Translations under genes and position numbers: made by a program | Source of the DNA: CAZRGV01 sp964599655 | GTDB taxonomy: Bacteria > Planctomycetota > Planctomycetia > Isosphaerales > Isosphaeraceae | Assembly: GCA_964599655.1 (NCBI GenBank) | Contig: CAZRGV010000024.1 | Coordinates: 1 to 56,880, forward strand | Length of the DNA stretch: 56,880 nt | Direction: 5' to 3' | In this document: positions 35,201 to 43,104 of the stretch, piece by piece | Layout: each line of letters begins with the position of its first letter | Numbering within the stretch: position 1 is the stretch's first letter | The notes under the pieces: model-generated | Databases searched by the model: none | The model's input: the letters and a program-made list of their open reading frames with translations, nothing else | What the model was told of the DNA's origin: nothing

Positions 35201-36515
35201 TCTTCCTCCCGCCAGGCTGGATTCGAGCGCGTGGGCAGGCCGGATTGGTCCCGAAGTCCGCGGGCTCTTCCTGCTCGCCCGGGCTGGGGCCGATGATCTT
35301 GCCCGAGCGGCGGAACGAGGCGGTGCCTGTTTGATTGCCGCAACAGGAATGGGTGGTGCGTTTGCTTCCGTAAAGCCGGTTTCCACCTCGTTCTTTCCGG
35401 GTCATGGCGGTGTTGCCGGGTTGGTCAAGACGCTAGCCCGAGAATGGCCGGAGGTGCGGACCCGCGTGGTGGACCTCGAGCCTTCGTCGGTGGTTGAGGT
35501 GACCGCCGCGGATCTCGTCCACGAGATTCTCACCGATGATCCTCACTCCGAGGTGGGCTATCAGCAAGGACGTCGCCTCGCCTTGAGGACCGTCGAGGCT
35601 CCGCTCGCGAATGCGGTTGCTCGCGGCCTGACGATCTCGCCCGGTGAACCGGTGTTGATCACTGGTGGAGCCCGAGGGATCACCGCCACCGTCGCGGCTG
35701 ATCTCGCTCGACGATGGAAGCCGACGCTTTTGCTGATCGGTTCGAGCCCCTTGCCTCCAGAGGAAGAGAACGCGGCGACATCGGGACTTGATTCCCCCGC
35801 CGACTTGAAGGCGGCACTGTGGACCATGCTTCAAAGCTCGAAGGGCGAGGTCGGTCCAGCCGATGTCGAACGCGCTCACCGGACCCTTCTTTGCGAGCGT
35901 GAGATCCGCCGGAATCTGAAAATACTTCGAAATTCTGGATCCGTTGTTCGCTATGCGCAAGTGGATGTTCGGGATGGCGATGCGTTGGCTCGCGTCCTGG
36001 CTGCCTGGCGGAGTGAGTTCGGCTCGCTCGTCGGTTTCATTCATGGCGCCGGCGTGATCCAGGACAAGTTGCTCCGAGATAAAACCGTCGAGTCGTTCGA
36101 TCGTGTACTTGGTACGAAGATCGAGGGCGCCTTGAATCTCGCCCGTCACATCGATCCGGCGTCACTGCGATTCGCGGCGTTCTTCTCCTCGATCGCCGGT
36201 CGGTTCGGCAATCGAGGCCAGGCGGACTACTCGGCGGCAAACGAGACATTGAATAAGCTGGCCGTCTGGCTGGATCAGCGATGGCCTGGGCGGGTTGTCT
36301 CGTTGATCTGGGGTCCCTGGTCCGGCATCGGCATGGTCTCCGAAATCGAGCAACATCTTGTGCAGCGGGGCCTCGATTTGATTCCGCCCGGGCGCGGTTC
36401 GTCCCTGCTCGTCGATGAGTTGCGGCTCGGCGGAAAGGGAGACGTCGAGATCCTTCTCGCAGGTCGACTTGGCCAACTCGAGACGCCGCTGGCGAAGAGG
36501 GAGGCCCGGCCATGA
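29232..36515 (+). CDS. iterative type I PKS subunit: flavin barrel x2 - KS - AT - ACP - KR
   Basis: The 2427-residue protein has these domains in order. Two nitronate-monooxygenase/PfaD-like flavin TIM barrels: residues about 1-250 with GHEAGGRG at 133-140, and about 315-620 with QGPMTRVSD and ECGGHVGPRSS around His456. A ketosynthase, about 680-1131, with the full triad Cys875 (DAACGSS), His1010 (THGTGT), His1050 (IGHTKCAAG). An acyltransferase, about 1249-1590, with GHSYGE (Ser1350) and AFHTP. One ACP, about 1785-1860, with LGIDSIKRVE (Ser1812). A ketoreductase, about 2138-2400, with TGGARG (2144) and Tyr2333 in YSAAN. The ACP motif and KS type are those of PUFA synthases; PfaD-like enoyl reductase is here fused at the N terminus. 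AAGGGA precedes ATG 29232. The stop overlaps the next start by ATGA. Confidence 0.92.
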   Translation: MVIPIPRVLAFVPSGLSEPGLVAAASRAGGLGVFDFANDFRASEAIRAARRVAHLVNRPFGLRLPADEIHAALLRDAPDGLRVLIATEPSLCAWTQAVSEARSLGLSLLAEVTSKTMAEAAAEVGVEGLILAGHEAGGRGSDLSSLILLQAVLSKDLGVPVWVRGGIGPRAASACVATGATGVVLDGALLLTRESPLPTSIRNRISSWDGGETIVLGPATDSKVRVHARPGAPVLSRLREAADEGVTAWLDALRIEVGWGDDQAWPVGQDAALASELARRYVTVGGVIQAVEQAMDDGVRLARSLRPLAEGSSLARSHGTRFPIVQGPMTRVSDTPAFAEAVANGGALPFLALALMRGPDCRSLMAEVAERLKGRPWGVGILGFVPPDLRREQVEAIQEIRPPFALIAGGRPDQARLLEQVGIATYLHAPSPGLLRQFLRDGARRFVLEGRECGGHVGPRSSLILWEQAIGVILGAIDEGVPAAEIHLLFAGGIHDGRSASVVSAMSGPLAARGVKVGVLVGTAYLFTEEAVASGAIVPGFQQEALRCERTVLLETGPGHEVRVSPTPFAERFEHERRRFLEEGLPAEEVRERLERLNTGRLRVAAKGIDRSLGGGSPFVRISPDEQHASGVYMLGQVATLRDRVTTIAQLHREICDGSIPCLEHASIKVVSNSSSSAPSDVAIIGMAAIMPGAADVRTFWENTLRGVDSIVEVPPDRWDWRLYYDPDPKAPDKITSKWGGFLPDIPFDPLRYGMPPSSLSSIEPMQLLLLEAVRSALDDAGYRDRPFPRERTSVVLGAGGGAAQLAMGYAFRSYLPMLDTVEPGLGRAVLERCGSHLPEWTEDSFPGILLNVAAGRIANRFDLGGANYTVDAACGSSLAAAALAVRELESGAADMVLLGGADTVQNPFTYLAFSKTHAFSPRGRCRPFDASADGIVISEGVAVVVLKRLADAERDGDRIYAVIKGLGASSDGRAKGLTAPRAEGQVSALERAYEKAGVSPSTVGYVETHGTGTAAGDSAEVEALTAVFDRAGADRGRCALGSVKSLIGHTKCAAGLAGLINASLSLYHKVYPPTIGVVTPNPRANFASSPFYPNTLTRPWLHDGEKGPRRAGVSAFGFGGTNFHAVLEEYDRDALPPGAPLREWPAELLVWQAETREELLEHLDRLAGLLESEHAPRLVDLSASLIERLSCVKSWKSRFRLALVAATLGDLRSKLDHARRELKRGTIGFTDPRGLSLEDPACSVEDGVAFVFPGQGSQYPDMLRELAVVFPEVRETFESFDRALRLRGGEPVGPKIFSAPAFEESGQDARREVLRPTEVAQPAVGAACLAMLRLLESFGLEAGALAGHSYGELVALQAAGSLTEEGLAALSEARARLILGAIGEDPGTMAAVGAGPDRVAELLEGLDGVWAVNLNGPSQTVLSGKTEAVRRVAERTRQAGLRVQELSVACAFHTPLVANAREPLATFARSLEFRQPRRPVYSNLTAAPYPADPRKFADQLGDHLAQPVRFAEMIESLYKDGSRVFVEVGPGAALTALIDAILGDRPHRAIACDPPGRSGLPGLLQALGRLFTAGVPLRLERLVEGRSPRRLDPRTLLPESPPEAGGASLWIVNGTRARPAQSPEPARLGVSTDSREANGTPSPHLPRPSEAPERPGHERHFRNGTGYRVDRLSVDTASRNRGPAAPGASRVVVAFQETMRNFLGAQRSSMLEYLGSRHRNGSTAVGLPPHSSPAAELSQNRSPQKDTAGLNRNVIEKQADGQNTIERTLDPLIDRVSLSERLLRIVQQRTGYPTEMLRLDLDLEADLGIDSIKRVEILGSLRDELPCLAFDSQPDLMDSLARARTLGMIVDKLESLAKLTDKATPGVETEPSQQTRTDASSSASAQNEKDITIRRLVIATVDSPLASTRKGLMPGGVVLITDDGRGIARAVAADLRSLGHPVVRVRHGLSDSEVEGLNLTSEAAVSALLDRVRCRGSLAGIVHLLPLRDLPPARLDSSAWAGRIGPEVRGLFLLARAGADDLARAAERGGACLIAATGMGGAFASVKPVSTSFFPGHGGVAGLVKTLAREWPEVRTRVVDLEPSSVVEVTAADLVHEILTDDPHSEVGYQQGRRLALRTVEAPLANAVARGLTISPGEPVLITGGARGITATVAADLARRWKPTLLLIGSSPLPPEEENAATSGLDSPADLKAALWTMLQSSKGEVGPADVERAHRTLLCEREIRRNLKILRNSGSVVRYAQVDVRDGDALARVLAAWRSEFGSLVGFIHGAGVIQDKLLRDKTVESFDRVLGTKIEGALNLARHIDPASLRFAAFFSSIAGRFGNRGQADYSAANETLNKLAVWLDQRWPGRVVSLIWGPWSGIGMVSEIEQHLVQRGLDLIPPGRGSSLLVDELRLGGKGDVEILLAGRLGQLETPLAKREARP

Positions 36516-39500
36516 ACGCGGAACGAGAGATGCCTCCCTCGAATGGTTCGTCGCCGAGACGAGAAAATGGTGCTCAGTCGGGTCGGGGCATGAACGGTCA
36601 CTCCGACGCATCGCGATCGGCCAAGGAACGGAACGGGGGCCTTTCGCCCGGGACGAACGGTTCCGGGCCAGTCCGAAAGATGCGGTCGCGCGACGTCGCC
36701 ATCGTCGGAATGGCGTGTCGCTTTCCAGGCGCAGACGATCTCGCGACGTTCTGGGAAAACATTCTGGCGGGTCGAGATGTCACCAGCGATGTTCCGACCG
36801 ACCGCTGGAATCCCGATCTCTTTTTCGATCCGAACTCCCCAGCGAATGACCGGGTTTCCCAGCGGCGCGGCGGATACCTTTCGTCGCCAATTCCCTTCGA
36901 TCCGACCGCTAACGGCGTGATGCCGCTGGCCGTCGATGGAGGAGAGCCCGAGCAGTTTCTGGTCCTAGAAACCGCTCGAACCGCGCTGCTCGACGCCGGT
37001 CTGCCCGGGAGAGTGCCCGACGGTCACCGCGTCGAAGTGGTGATCGGACGGGGGAACTACTTCAATCGGGGCAACCTCACGCGGTTGCAACACGGCCGGA
37101 TCACGGCGCAGACAATTCAGATTCTTCGATCGCTTCACCCGGAGTGGTCCGACGCGGAAATCGAGGCGATTCGGAACGACCTTAAGGCGAGCCTTCCTCC
37201 GTTCGGACCCGACACCGTGCCGGCCCAGCTCACGAACGCCACGGCCGGTCGCGTGGCCAATCGGCTCGACTTGAAAGGGGCAAGCTTCGTGGTTGATGCC
37301 GCCAGCGCGTCGTCGCTGGTCGCGCTCGACCTCGGTGCCCGCGCCCTAATCGAGCGTCGCGCCGACCTCTCTTTGGTGGGAGCTGTCTACATCCAATGTG
37401 ATGTGGATTTCCCCATGGTCTTCACGCAGCTCGGGGCGCTATCGAGGCGCGGCCGCGCTCGGCCGTTTGCCCGCGATGCCGACGGCTTGCTTCCGGGTGA
37501 AGGGGTTGGTGTGGTGGTCCTCAAACGCCTGGCCGATGCCGAGCGCGACGGAAACCGAATCTACGCGGTGCTCAAGGGCGTGGGTGTGGCCAGCGATGGC
37601 CGTGGACGCGGCCTCGCGACGCCAGACGCCAAAGGCCACACCCGAGCGATCCGTCGAGCGTACCGACGCGCCCGGGTCGATCCTGGCACGATCGCCTTGA
37701 TCGAGGGGCACGGACTCGGCGTTCCCGCGGCCGATCGCGCCGAGTTGAAGGCCCTTCGCCGCGTGTTTCCACCCTCGAAGCGCCGGGCGCTTGGCGCCGT
37801 CTCGTCGATGATCGGCCACGCCATGCCCGCCGCCGGAATGGCCGGATTGATCAAAACCGCATTGGCGCTTCACCACAGCATCCTACCGCCGACGCTCCGC
37901 GAGGACGAGCCGCATCCACTGCTGACCGATGAACGAAGCCCCTGCGTTCTGAATTCACGAGCCCGACCCTGGGTCCATGGGGAACCGGCCCACCCGCGGC
38001 GGGCCGGCGTCAACGCGTTCGGATTTGCCGGTATCAGCGCCCATGCCGTACTCGAGGAACACCCGGCCTCCTCGAGATCCGCAACCGCCCCAGGGGCACT
38101 GCTTCGATGGGACACGGAGGCCATACTGCTCGGCGCCGAGAGCCGGCAAGGATGGATCGACGTGGCAATGGCCCTGGTCGACTGGCTCCAGGGGAAACCG
38201 GAGGTTTCACTCAAAGATCTGGCATACACCCTCAACACCGGTCAGCCGTCCTTCCCTTTTCGTGTGGGACTGGTCGTATCCTCGCTGGCTGATCTGAAAG
38301 AGCGACTAAGTCAAGTCATCGCGAAACTCAAAGAGCCCTCATGCCGCTCGATCCGTGACGCGAGAGGGACCTACTTCTGGTCCGAACCGCTCGCGAGCCA
38401 GGGCGCCCTCGCCTTCCTTTTCCCTGGCGAAGGATCGCAGTACGCAGGGATGTTAAGTGATTTATATTTTAACTTTCCAGAAATTCGTCCTTCCTTCGAA
38501 CGGGCCGATCGAGTGGCTCGCCAGCGAGGGCAAGACACGCGGCCCAGCGATCATCTCTTCGCGGATTGCTCGAATGACCCCGCCGAGCTCTGGTCGTTGG
38601 GCACGGCGCTCAGTGTCGTCCTCTCCGCGCAATGGTCCCTCTTCCAGTTGTTGACGAGAATCGGACTTCGCGCCGACGTCGTGGCTGGCCATAGCAGCGG
38701 CGAGTTCCTGGCGCTCGGCGCGGCCGGTATGATTCGAATCGATCAGTCCTTCGCTGAGCGGCTCGGATATCTCGGCGAGCAGTTTGCCAAGTTGGAAGTC
38801 TCGGGTTCGATGCCGGCCGCCGAGCTGATCGCGGTGGCCGCCGATCGCGCGCGGGTGGAAGCGGCCTGCCGCACCGCCGGTCGGTCGGCGATCCTGGCCA
38901 TGGACAATTGCCCGCATCAGGTGGTCCTCGCGCTTCCGACCGACCTTGCGACAAACCTTGTCGACCAGTTACGAGATCAAGGGGTATTCTGCGAGCGGTT
39001 GCCTTTCTCCAGGGCCTACCACACGCCAGCGTTCGACTCGGCTCTCGAACCCATTCGCGCGTTCTTTCAGGATTTGCCGCTTCGGCAGCCGATCCTCCCA
39101 ATCTACTCGTGCGCGATCGCCGGGCGGCTCCCCGACGACCCTGAGCAGATCCGTCGCCTCGCGGTCGAGCAGTGGAGTCGAACCGTGGCCTTCCGGCCCA
39201 TGATCGAGGCCATGCACCGCGATGGGGTCCGGCTCTTCGTGGAAGTGGGCGCGCGAGGGAACCTGACCGGCTTCGTCGAGGACACCCTGCGGGGCCGGCC
39301 GGCCTTCGCGGTCGCGGCGAACCTCCCCAAGCGATCGGGCCTGTCTCAGTTGAATCACCTCGTCGCGTCTCTCTTCGCTCAAGGGGTCGACCTCCGGCCT
39401 GAACATCTCTATTCCCGCCGCCGCCCCGAACGTATCGATCTGTCCGCTCAGCCGACACGGTCTCGAACGACCATCTCGCTGGCACTCGGCTTTCCCGAGA

Positions 39501-41935
39501 TGCGACTTTCGGCCGGATTGTTGCAATCACTGCGACAGCATCAAGCGGCCCGACACGACGACTCTCACCGCGAGACCCCAGCAACGGACGGGAACGGGTC
39601 ATTCGACCCATCCCACGGGCCGGGTGCCAACGACTGGACCCACGAGTCGGCCATCGACTTGCCAGACACCTTGGGACGCCACGGCCCCATCGATGACGAA
39701 GCGGTCCTCGCCTATCTTCGTACCATGAATGAGTTCCTTGATGTGCAGCGTGACGTTATGAGCGCCTACTTTGTTAGCGGTCCGAGCCCGGAGCTGGCCG
39801 ACCAGGGAGACGCCACGGGGCGAACTGGGCAGACAACATGCCCCGCTCGCCGATCGGAACCGGAGGCCTCGTCGCCACCGCCCGGCGGCATCGACCTGGA
39901 GCGAGGCTCCGCCTCCCCGGCTCAAGCGAGTTCTGGCGAACCTCAACGTTCGTTGAATCAAATCTTGCTTGAAAAGATCAGCGATCGCACCGGCTACCCG
40001 ACCGAGATGCTCAAGCCGGATCTCGACCTGGAAGGTGATCTCGGCATCGACTCGATCAAGCGCGTTGAGATTTTCGGCGATTTGAAGGATCATCTGACAA
40101 ATGCCCAGAACCTTGATATGGATCGGCTCAGTCGGGCGAGAACGCTTCGCCAGATCTTTGAACTCTTAGAGTCCCACGGGGATGGAGATCACATCCCTCC
40201 TGTTCCTGGCCCCTGGATCGGCGAGGTCCAGTCGTGGACGCCCGGCGTGGAGTTGATCACCGTTCGCCGGCTTGACGCGAGACGGGATCCCGTGGCCGAA
40301 CACCACACCCTCGGCGGCAGGCGTGTCTCGGCGATCGATCCCCATCGTAAGGGCTTGCCGGTTGTTCCCTTCACGGTGATGGCGGAGATGCTCGCCCAGG
40401 CGGCCGCCCTGCTCGTTGCCGATCGTGAACTCATTGAATTGCGAGAGGTTCGGGCGCACCGCTGGATCAAGTATGAGGAGCGGCCGGTTGTCCTCGAAAT
40501 CCGTGCTCGGCGAGAGGCGCGCCAACTGGATGAGGTCCGGGTCTCGATCGTCAACCGAGGCTGCGACGACAAGGCGCGCACATCAAGTGAGGCCGCCGTC
40601 GTGGAAGGCGTGGNNNNNNNNNNCTTTGGTCCATCCCGTCCGGAGGGCCCTACGGTTTCGCCGTACACACCCGAAGACCCAGCGAAGAGTCGTTTCACGG
40701 CCGACGAGCTTTACCGCGATCAGTGGCTCTTCCACGGTCCCGCACTTCAAGCCTTGACACGTGTTGGTCTCACGTCTCGGCATGGGGTCGAGGGGACGCT
40801 TCGAGTCCTCCCACGCCGTGGTTTGCTCGCGCCTGACCATTTGGGAACGCTCAAGACCGACGCCATCATCCTCGACGCGTTTACTCATTTGCTCGGATGC
40901 TGGGGGCTCGATCAGCTTTCCGAGGGAGACGTGATTTTTCCGCTCCGTCTGGCCCGGCTGTCGCTTTACGGCGTCGACCCGCCCGAGGGGTCCGAAATCG
41001 CTTGCCACATTCGAATCCGAGCCATCGAGTCGCATCGCGTTCGGGCTGACGCCGATCTTGTCGGCCCCGACGGTCGGCTTTGGATGCGGCTCGAAGGCTG
41101 GGAGGACTGGCGTTTCTACTGGCCCAACCGCTATCGCGACCAGTTCCGGAGCCCCGATCGGGTGTTGCTTGGCGAGGCCCTCAGCTTGCCGGAGTCTAGG
41201 CCAGGTTTGGCGGCAGTCTGGCTCGAGCCTCCCGCCGATATGGGGCGACCAGTCTGGCGTGACGTTCTCGAATGGGTGCAGCTCGACCCCGAGGAACGGG
41301 CGGCACTCGAGAAAATGACTGGTCCCGAGACGCGCCGCACGCTCCGACTGTGGGGCCGGATCGCGGCCAAGGAGGCGGCTCGCCGACTCTGGCTCGAAGA
41401 CGGCAAACCGCCCGTGTTTCCGGCCGACCTCTGGATTGATCCTGATCACCACGGTAGACCCCGCATACGTTCACATCTCGAACCAGGCCGGGAGGACCTT
41501 CCCGCAGTCTCGATCGCGCATACCGAGGGGATCGCGTTGGCGATCTCGGCCCTGGAACCTTCAACACCTGTCGGAATCGACGTGGAACGGATCGTGCCCC
41601 GCGAGGCTCGATTCGAGGAGCTTGCCTTTTCTCCGAAAGAGCGTGCCTGGCTCGACCGGGTCGCAGGATCGCCGGACGTTCGAGCCGAATGGATCGCTCG
41701 GTTCTGGTGTGCAAAGGAAGCCGTAGCCAAGGCAACGGGTCGCGGTATGATCGTTGGCCCGTCGAGTGTTGAGATCGTGGACGCGGATTTTCAAAGTGGT
41801 TCGGTGGACCTCGTCCTTGGTCAGGACCTGGCCGCTGCCTGTCCAGATTGGGGCCCTTCGATCGTCCGCGTCTGGACCGCTCGACGAGGTGACCACGCTT
41901 GGGCCTGGACGATCGGTGAAAGGGTGCGGCCATGA
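36512..41935 (+). CDS. type I PKS subunit: KS(no Cys) - AT - ACP - DH - phosphopantetheinyl transferase
   Basis: This 1807-residue partner of the preceding protein has, after a polar 60-residue leader, a ketosynthase fold (about 61-520) in which the catalytic Cys is Ser265 (DAASASS) while His400 and His436 remain, so it is a chain-length-factor-like domain. Then come an acyltransferase (about 630-970, GHSSGE with Ser728), one ACP (about 1150-1225, LGIDSIKRVE, Ser1181), and a double-hotdog dehydratase (about 1250-1530) with His1264/1265 (EHHTLGG) and Asp1455 (DAFTHLLG). At the C terminus is a PPTase (about 1590-1795): GIDVERI with Asp1690 and Glu1692, and WCAKEAVAK with Lys1735 and Glu1736. 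Ten N bases interrupt the DH. The DH-PPTase end is like enediyne PksE. Confidence 0.92.
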   Translation: MNAEREMPPSNGSSPRRENGAQSGRGMNGHSDASRSAKERNGGLSPGTNGSGPVRKMRSRDVAIVGMACRFPGADDLATFWENILAGRDVTSDVPTDRWNPDLFFDPNSPANDRVSQRRGGYLSSPIPFDPTANGVMPLAVDGGEPEQFLVLETARTALLDAGLPGRVPDGHRVEVVIGRGNYFNRGNLTRLQHGRITAQTIQILRSLHPEWSDAEIEAIRNDLKASLPPFGPDTVPAQLTNATAGRVANRLDLKGASFVVDAASASSLVALDLGARALIERRADLSLVGAVYIQCDVDFPMVFTQLGALSRRGRARPFARDADGLLPGEGVGVVVLKRLADAERDGNRIYAVLKGVGVASDGRGRGLATPDAKGHTRAIRRAYRRARVDPGTIALIEGHGLGVPAADRAELKALRRVFPPSKRRALGAVSSMIGHAMPAAGMAGLIKTALALHHSILPPTLREDEPHPLLTDERSPCVLNSRARPWVHGEPAHPRRAGVNAFGFAGISAHAVLEEHPASSRSATAPGALLRWDTEAILLGAESRQGWIDVAMALVDWLQGKPEVSLKDLAYTLNTGQPSFPFRVGLVVSSLADLKERLSQVIAKLKEPSCRSIRDARGTYFWSEPLASQGALAFLFPGEGSQYAGMLSDLYFNFPEIRPSFERADRVARQRGQDTRPSDHLFADCSNDPAELWSLGTALSVVLSAQWSLFQLLTRIGLRADVVAGHSSGEFLALGAAGMIRIDQSFAERLGYLGEQFAKLEVSGSMPAAELIAVAADRARVEAACRTAGRSAILAMDNCPHQVVLALPTDLATNLVDQLRDQGVFCERLPFSRAYHTPAFDSALEPIRAFFQDLPLRQPILPIYSCAIAGRLPDDPEQIRRLAVEQWSRTVAFRPMIEAMHRDGVRLFVEVGARGNLTGFVEDTLRGRPAFAVAANLPKRSGLSQLNHLVASLFAQGVDLRPEHLYSRRRPERIDLSAQPTRSRTTISLALGFPEMRLSAGLLQSLRQHQAARHDDSHRETPATDGNGSFDPSHGPGANDWTHESAIDLPDTLGRHGPIDDEAVLAYLRTMNEFLDVQRDVMSAYFVSGPSPELADQGDATGRTGQTTCPARRSEPEASSPPPGGIDLERGSASPAQASSGEPQRSLNQILLEKISDRTGYPTEMLKPDLDLEGDLGIDSIKRVEIFGDLKDHLTNAQNLDMDRLSRARTLRQIFELLESHGDGDHIPPVPGPWIGEVQSWTPGVELITVRRLDARRDPVAEHHTLGGRRVSAIDPHRKGLPVVPFTVMAEMLAQAAALLVADRELIELREVRAHRWIKYEERPVVLEIRARREARQLDEVRVSIVNRGCDDKARTSSEAAVVEGVXXXXFGPSRPEGPTVSPYTPEDPAKSRFTADELYRDQWLFHGPALQALTRVGLTSRHGVEGTLRVLPRRGLLAPDHLGTLKTDAIILDAFTHLLGCWGLDQLSEGDVIFPLRLARLSLYGVDPPEGSEIACHIRIRAIESHRVRADADLVGPDGRLWMRLEGWEDWRFYWPNRYRDQFRSPDRVLLGEALSLPESRPGLAAVWLEPPADMGRPVWRDVLEWVQLDPEERAALEKMTGPETRRTLRLWGRIAAKEAARRLWLEDGKPPVFPADLWIDPDHHGRPRIRSHLEPGREDLPAVSIAHTEGIALAISALEPSTPVGIDVERIVPREARFEELAFSPKERAWLDRVAGSPDVRAEWIARFWCAKEAVAKATGRGMIVGPSSVEIVDADFQSGSVDLVLGQDLAAACPDWGPSIVRVWTARRGDHAWAWTIGERVRP
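40614..40623. other. assembly gap (10 N) in the PKS dehydratase domain
   Basis: Ten undefined bases fall between the two hotdog halves of the dehydratase. The frame is the same on both sides, so the protein is not interrupted. Confidence 0.95.
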
Positions 41936-42219
41936 GCGTTCATTCAGAGTCCATGATCCTCGCCGATGTCGCGCGACTCCTCGCCAACTTCCAGGGGAGG
42001 GAGTATTCCGCCCCAATCGAGCCCGAGACGCGATTCTTCGCCGACCTTGGTCTGGCGTCCATCGACGCCATCGTGCTCGGCGAGACGCTTCAGGAATACT
42101 ATGGTCGCCCCTTACCCTTCGCTGAGCTGATGGCCGATCTCGGCCAGCGAACCGACCGCGACCTTACCGTCGGCGAACTCGTCGGCTTTCTGCGACGCTC
42201 CTTGAATTCCCCGTCGTGA
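41932..42219 (+). CDS. free-standing acyl carrier protein
   Basis: The 95-residue protein is a discrete carrier. Its modification site is Ser43 in DLGLASIDAIVL; the Asp that normally precedes the Ser (DSL) is Ala42, a departure from most ACPs. Helix 1 (MILADVARLLANFQG) and the later helix region (DLTVGELVGFLRRSL) are in place. It overlaps the end of the large PKS gene by ATGA, so translation is probably coupled. It may shuttle chains to the hydrolase, reductase or methyltransferases downstream, or supply the starter. It is distinct from the two ACPs built into the large proteins. Confidence 0.85.
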   Translation: MSVHSESMILADVARLLANFQGREYSAPIEPETRFFADLGLASIDAIVLGETLQEYYGRPLPFAELMADLGQRTDRDLTVGELVGFLRRSLNSPS

Positions 42220-42231
42220 GGACCTGACTCG

Positions 42232-43104
42232 ATGCCGATGTTGACTGTTCAGGGTCTCCGGTTTCACTTTCAGCAAGCAGGACGGAACGAAGGCCCCGAC
42301 GCGTTGCTGATCCACGGCCTGACGGGCGACCTTTCGATCTGGTTTCTCTGTCGGGCCATGTCCGAGATCGGTAAATCCCACCGCGTGACTGCCTACGATC
42401 TTCGAGGACACGGCTATAGTGACGTCCCATCGAATGGGTACACCTCCGCTCATCATGCTCAAGATTTGATCGCACTGATGGATAGGCTCGGGATTCATCG
42501 CGCGAAGCTCGTCGGTCACAGCTTTGGCGCGGTAATCGCGCTGCACGCGGCGGTGCGTTTTCCGGATCGTGTGGAGGCTCTGGTTCTTTCCGACCCCTAC
42601 TTTCCCTCATTGCGCTACCTCGAGGACGTGAGCCGATGGGGACACTGGGAGAGCTTCCGCCAGGAGGCGCTGGACGCGGGTGTGACCCTCTCCGATGAAC
42701 ACTGGTACGACCTTGGACGGTTTTTTAACCAGGTTCTTCATCTCGATGGAGACGCGATGAGGAAGTTCCGCCAGGCTGTTGGACTGCCTGCGATGAATCG
42801 GCTACTGCGTCTTTGTCACACGACCTGCGGCGACGACTCCAAGGCGGAAGCCGGCCTTACCGCCGAGTGCATCCACCGCGTCGAGCAACCGGCTCTCGCG
42901 CTCTATGGCGAGATGTCACCGTTCCTGGCGACCGCGAAGTACCTTGAGGATCACCTTCGCCATTGCCGCCGAGCCCTGGTACCAGGCGCCAAGCATCGGG
43001 CTCCGGAAGAGAATCCAGAGATGTTCGTCCATATGGTTCGAGAATACCTCGAACAACCGGAGAAATGGTATGTAAATGCGTTGCTGGATCAGCCAAACCT
43101 GTAA
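42232..43104 (+). CDS. alpha/beta hydrolase, likely chain-releasing or editing enzyme
   Basis: This 290-residue alpha/beta-hydrolase-fold protein has the nucleophile elbow GHSFG (Ser97), the oxyanion region LIHGLTGDLSIW, the strand AYDLRGHGYSD and the catalytic His255 (GAKHRAPEE). No transmembrane segment is present. It begins 12 bases after the carrier protein gene. As the big synthase has no thioesterase domain, this is the natural candidate for hydrolysing or transferring the finished chain, or for editing stalled ones; a role on a small-molecule ester is also possible. The family of 'alpha/beta fold hydrolases' is too broad for a closer call. Confidence 0.8.
   Translation: MPMLTVQGLRFHFQQAGRNEGPDALLIHGLTGDLSIWFLCRAMSEIGKSHRVTAYDLRGHGYSDVPSNGYTSAHHAQDLIALMDRLGIHRAKLVGHSFGAVIALHAAVRFPDRVEALVLSDPYFPSLRYLEDVSRWGHWESFRQEALDAGVTLSDEHWYDLGRFFNQVLHLDGDAMRKFRQAVGLPAMNRLLRLCHTTCGDDSKAEAGLTAECIHRVEQPALALYGEMSPFLATAKYLEDHLRHCRRALVPGAKHRAPEENPEMFVHMVREYLEQPEKWYVNALLDQPNL

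Noticed and set aside
38448..38480. Short AT-rich patch inside the second acyltransferase domain
   Set aside because: It encodes a normal part of the AT (LSDLYFNFPEI) in frame; the composition follows from Leu/Tyr/Phe/Asn codons and no start codon context supports an internal gene.
29232..41935. Trans-AT polyketide synthase
   Set aside because: Both large proteins carry their own acyltransferase with an intact GHSxG motif.
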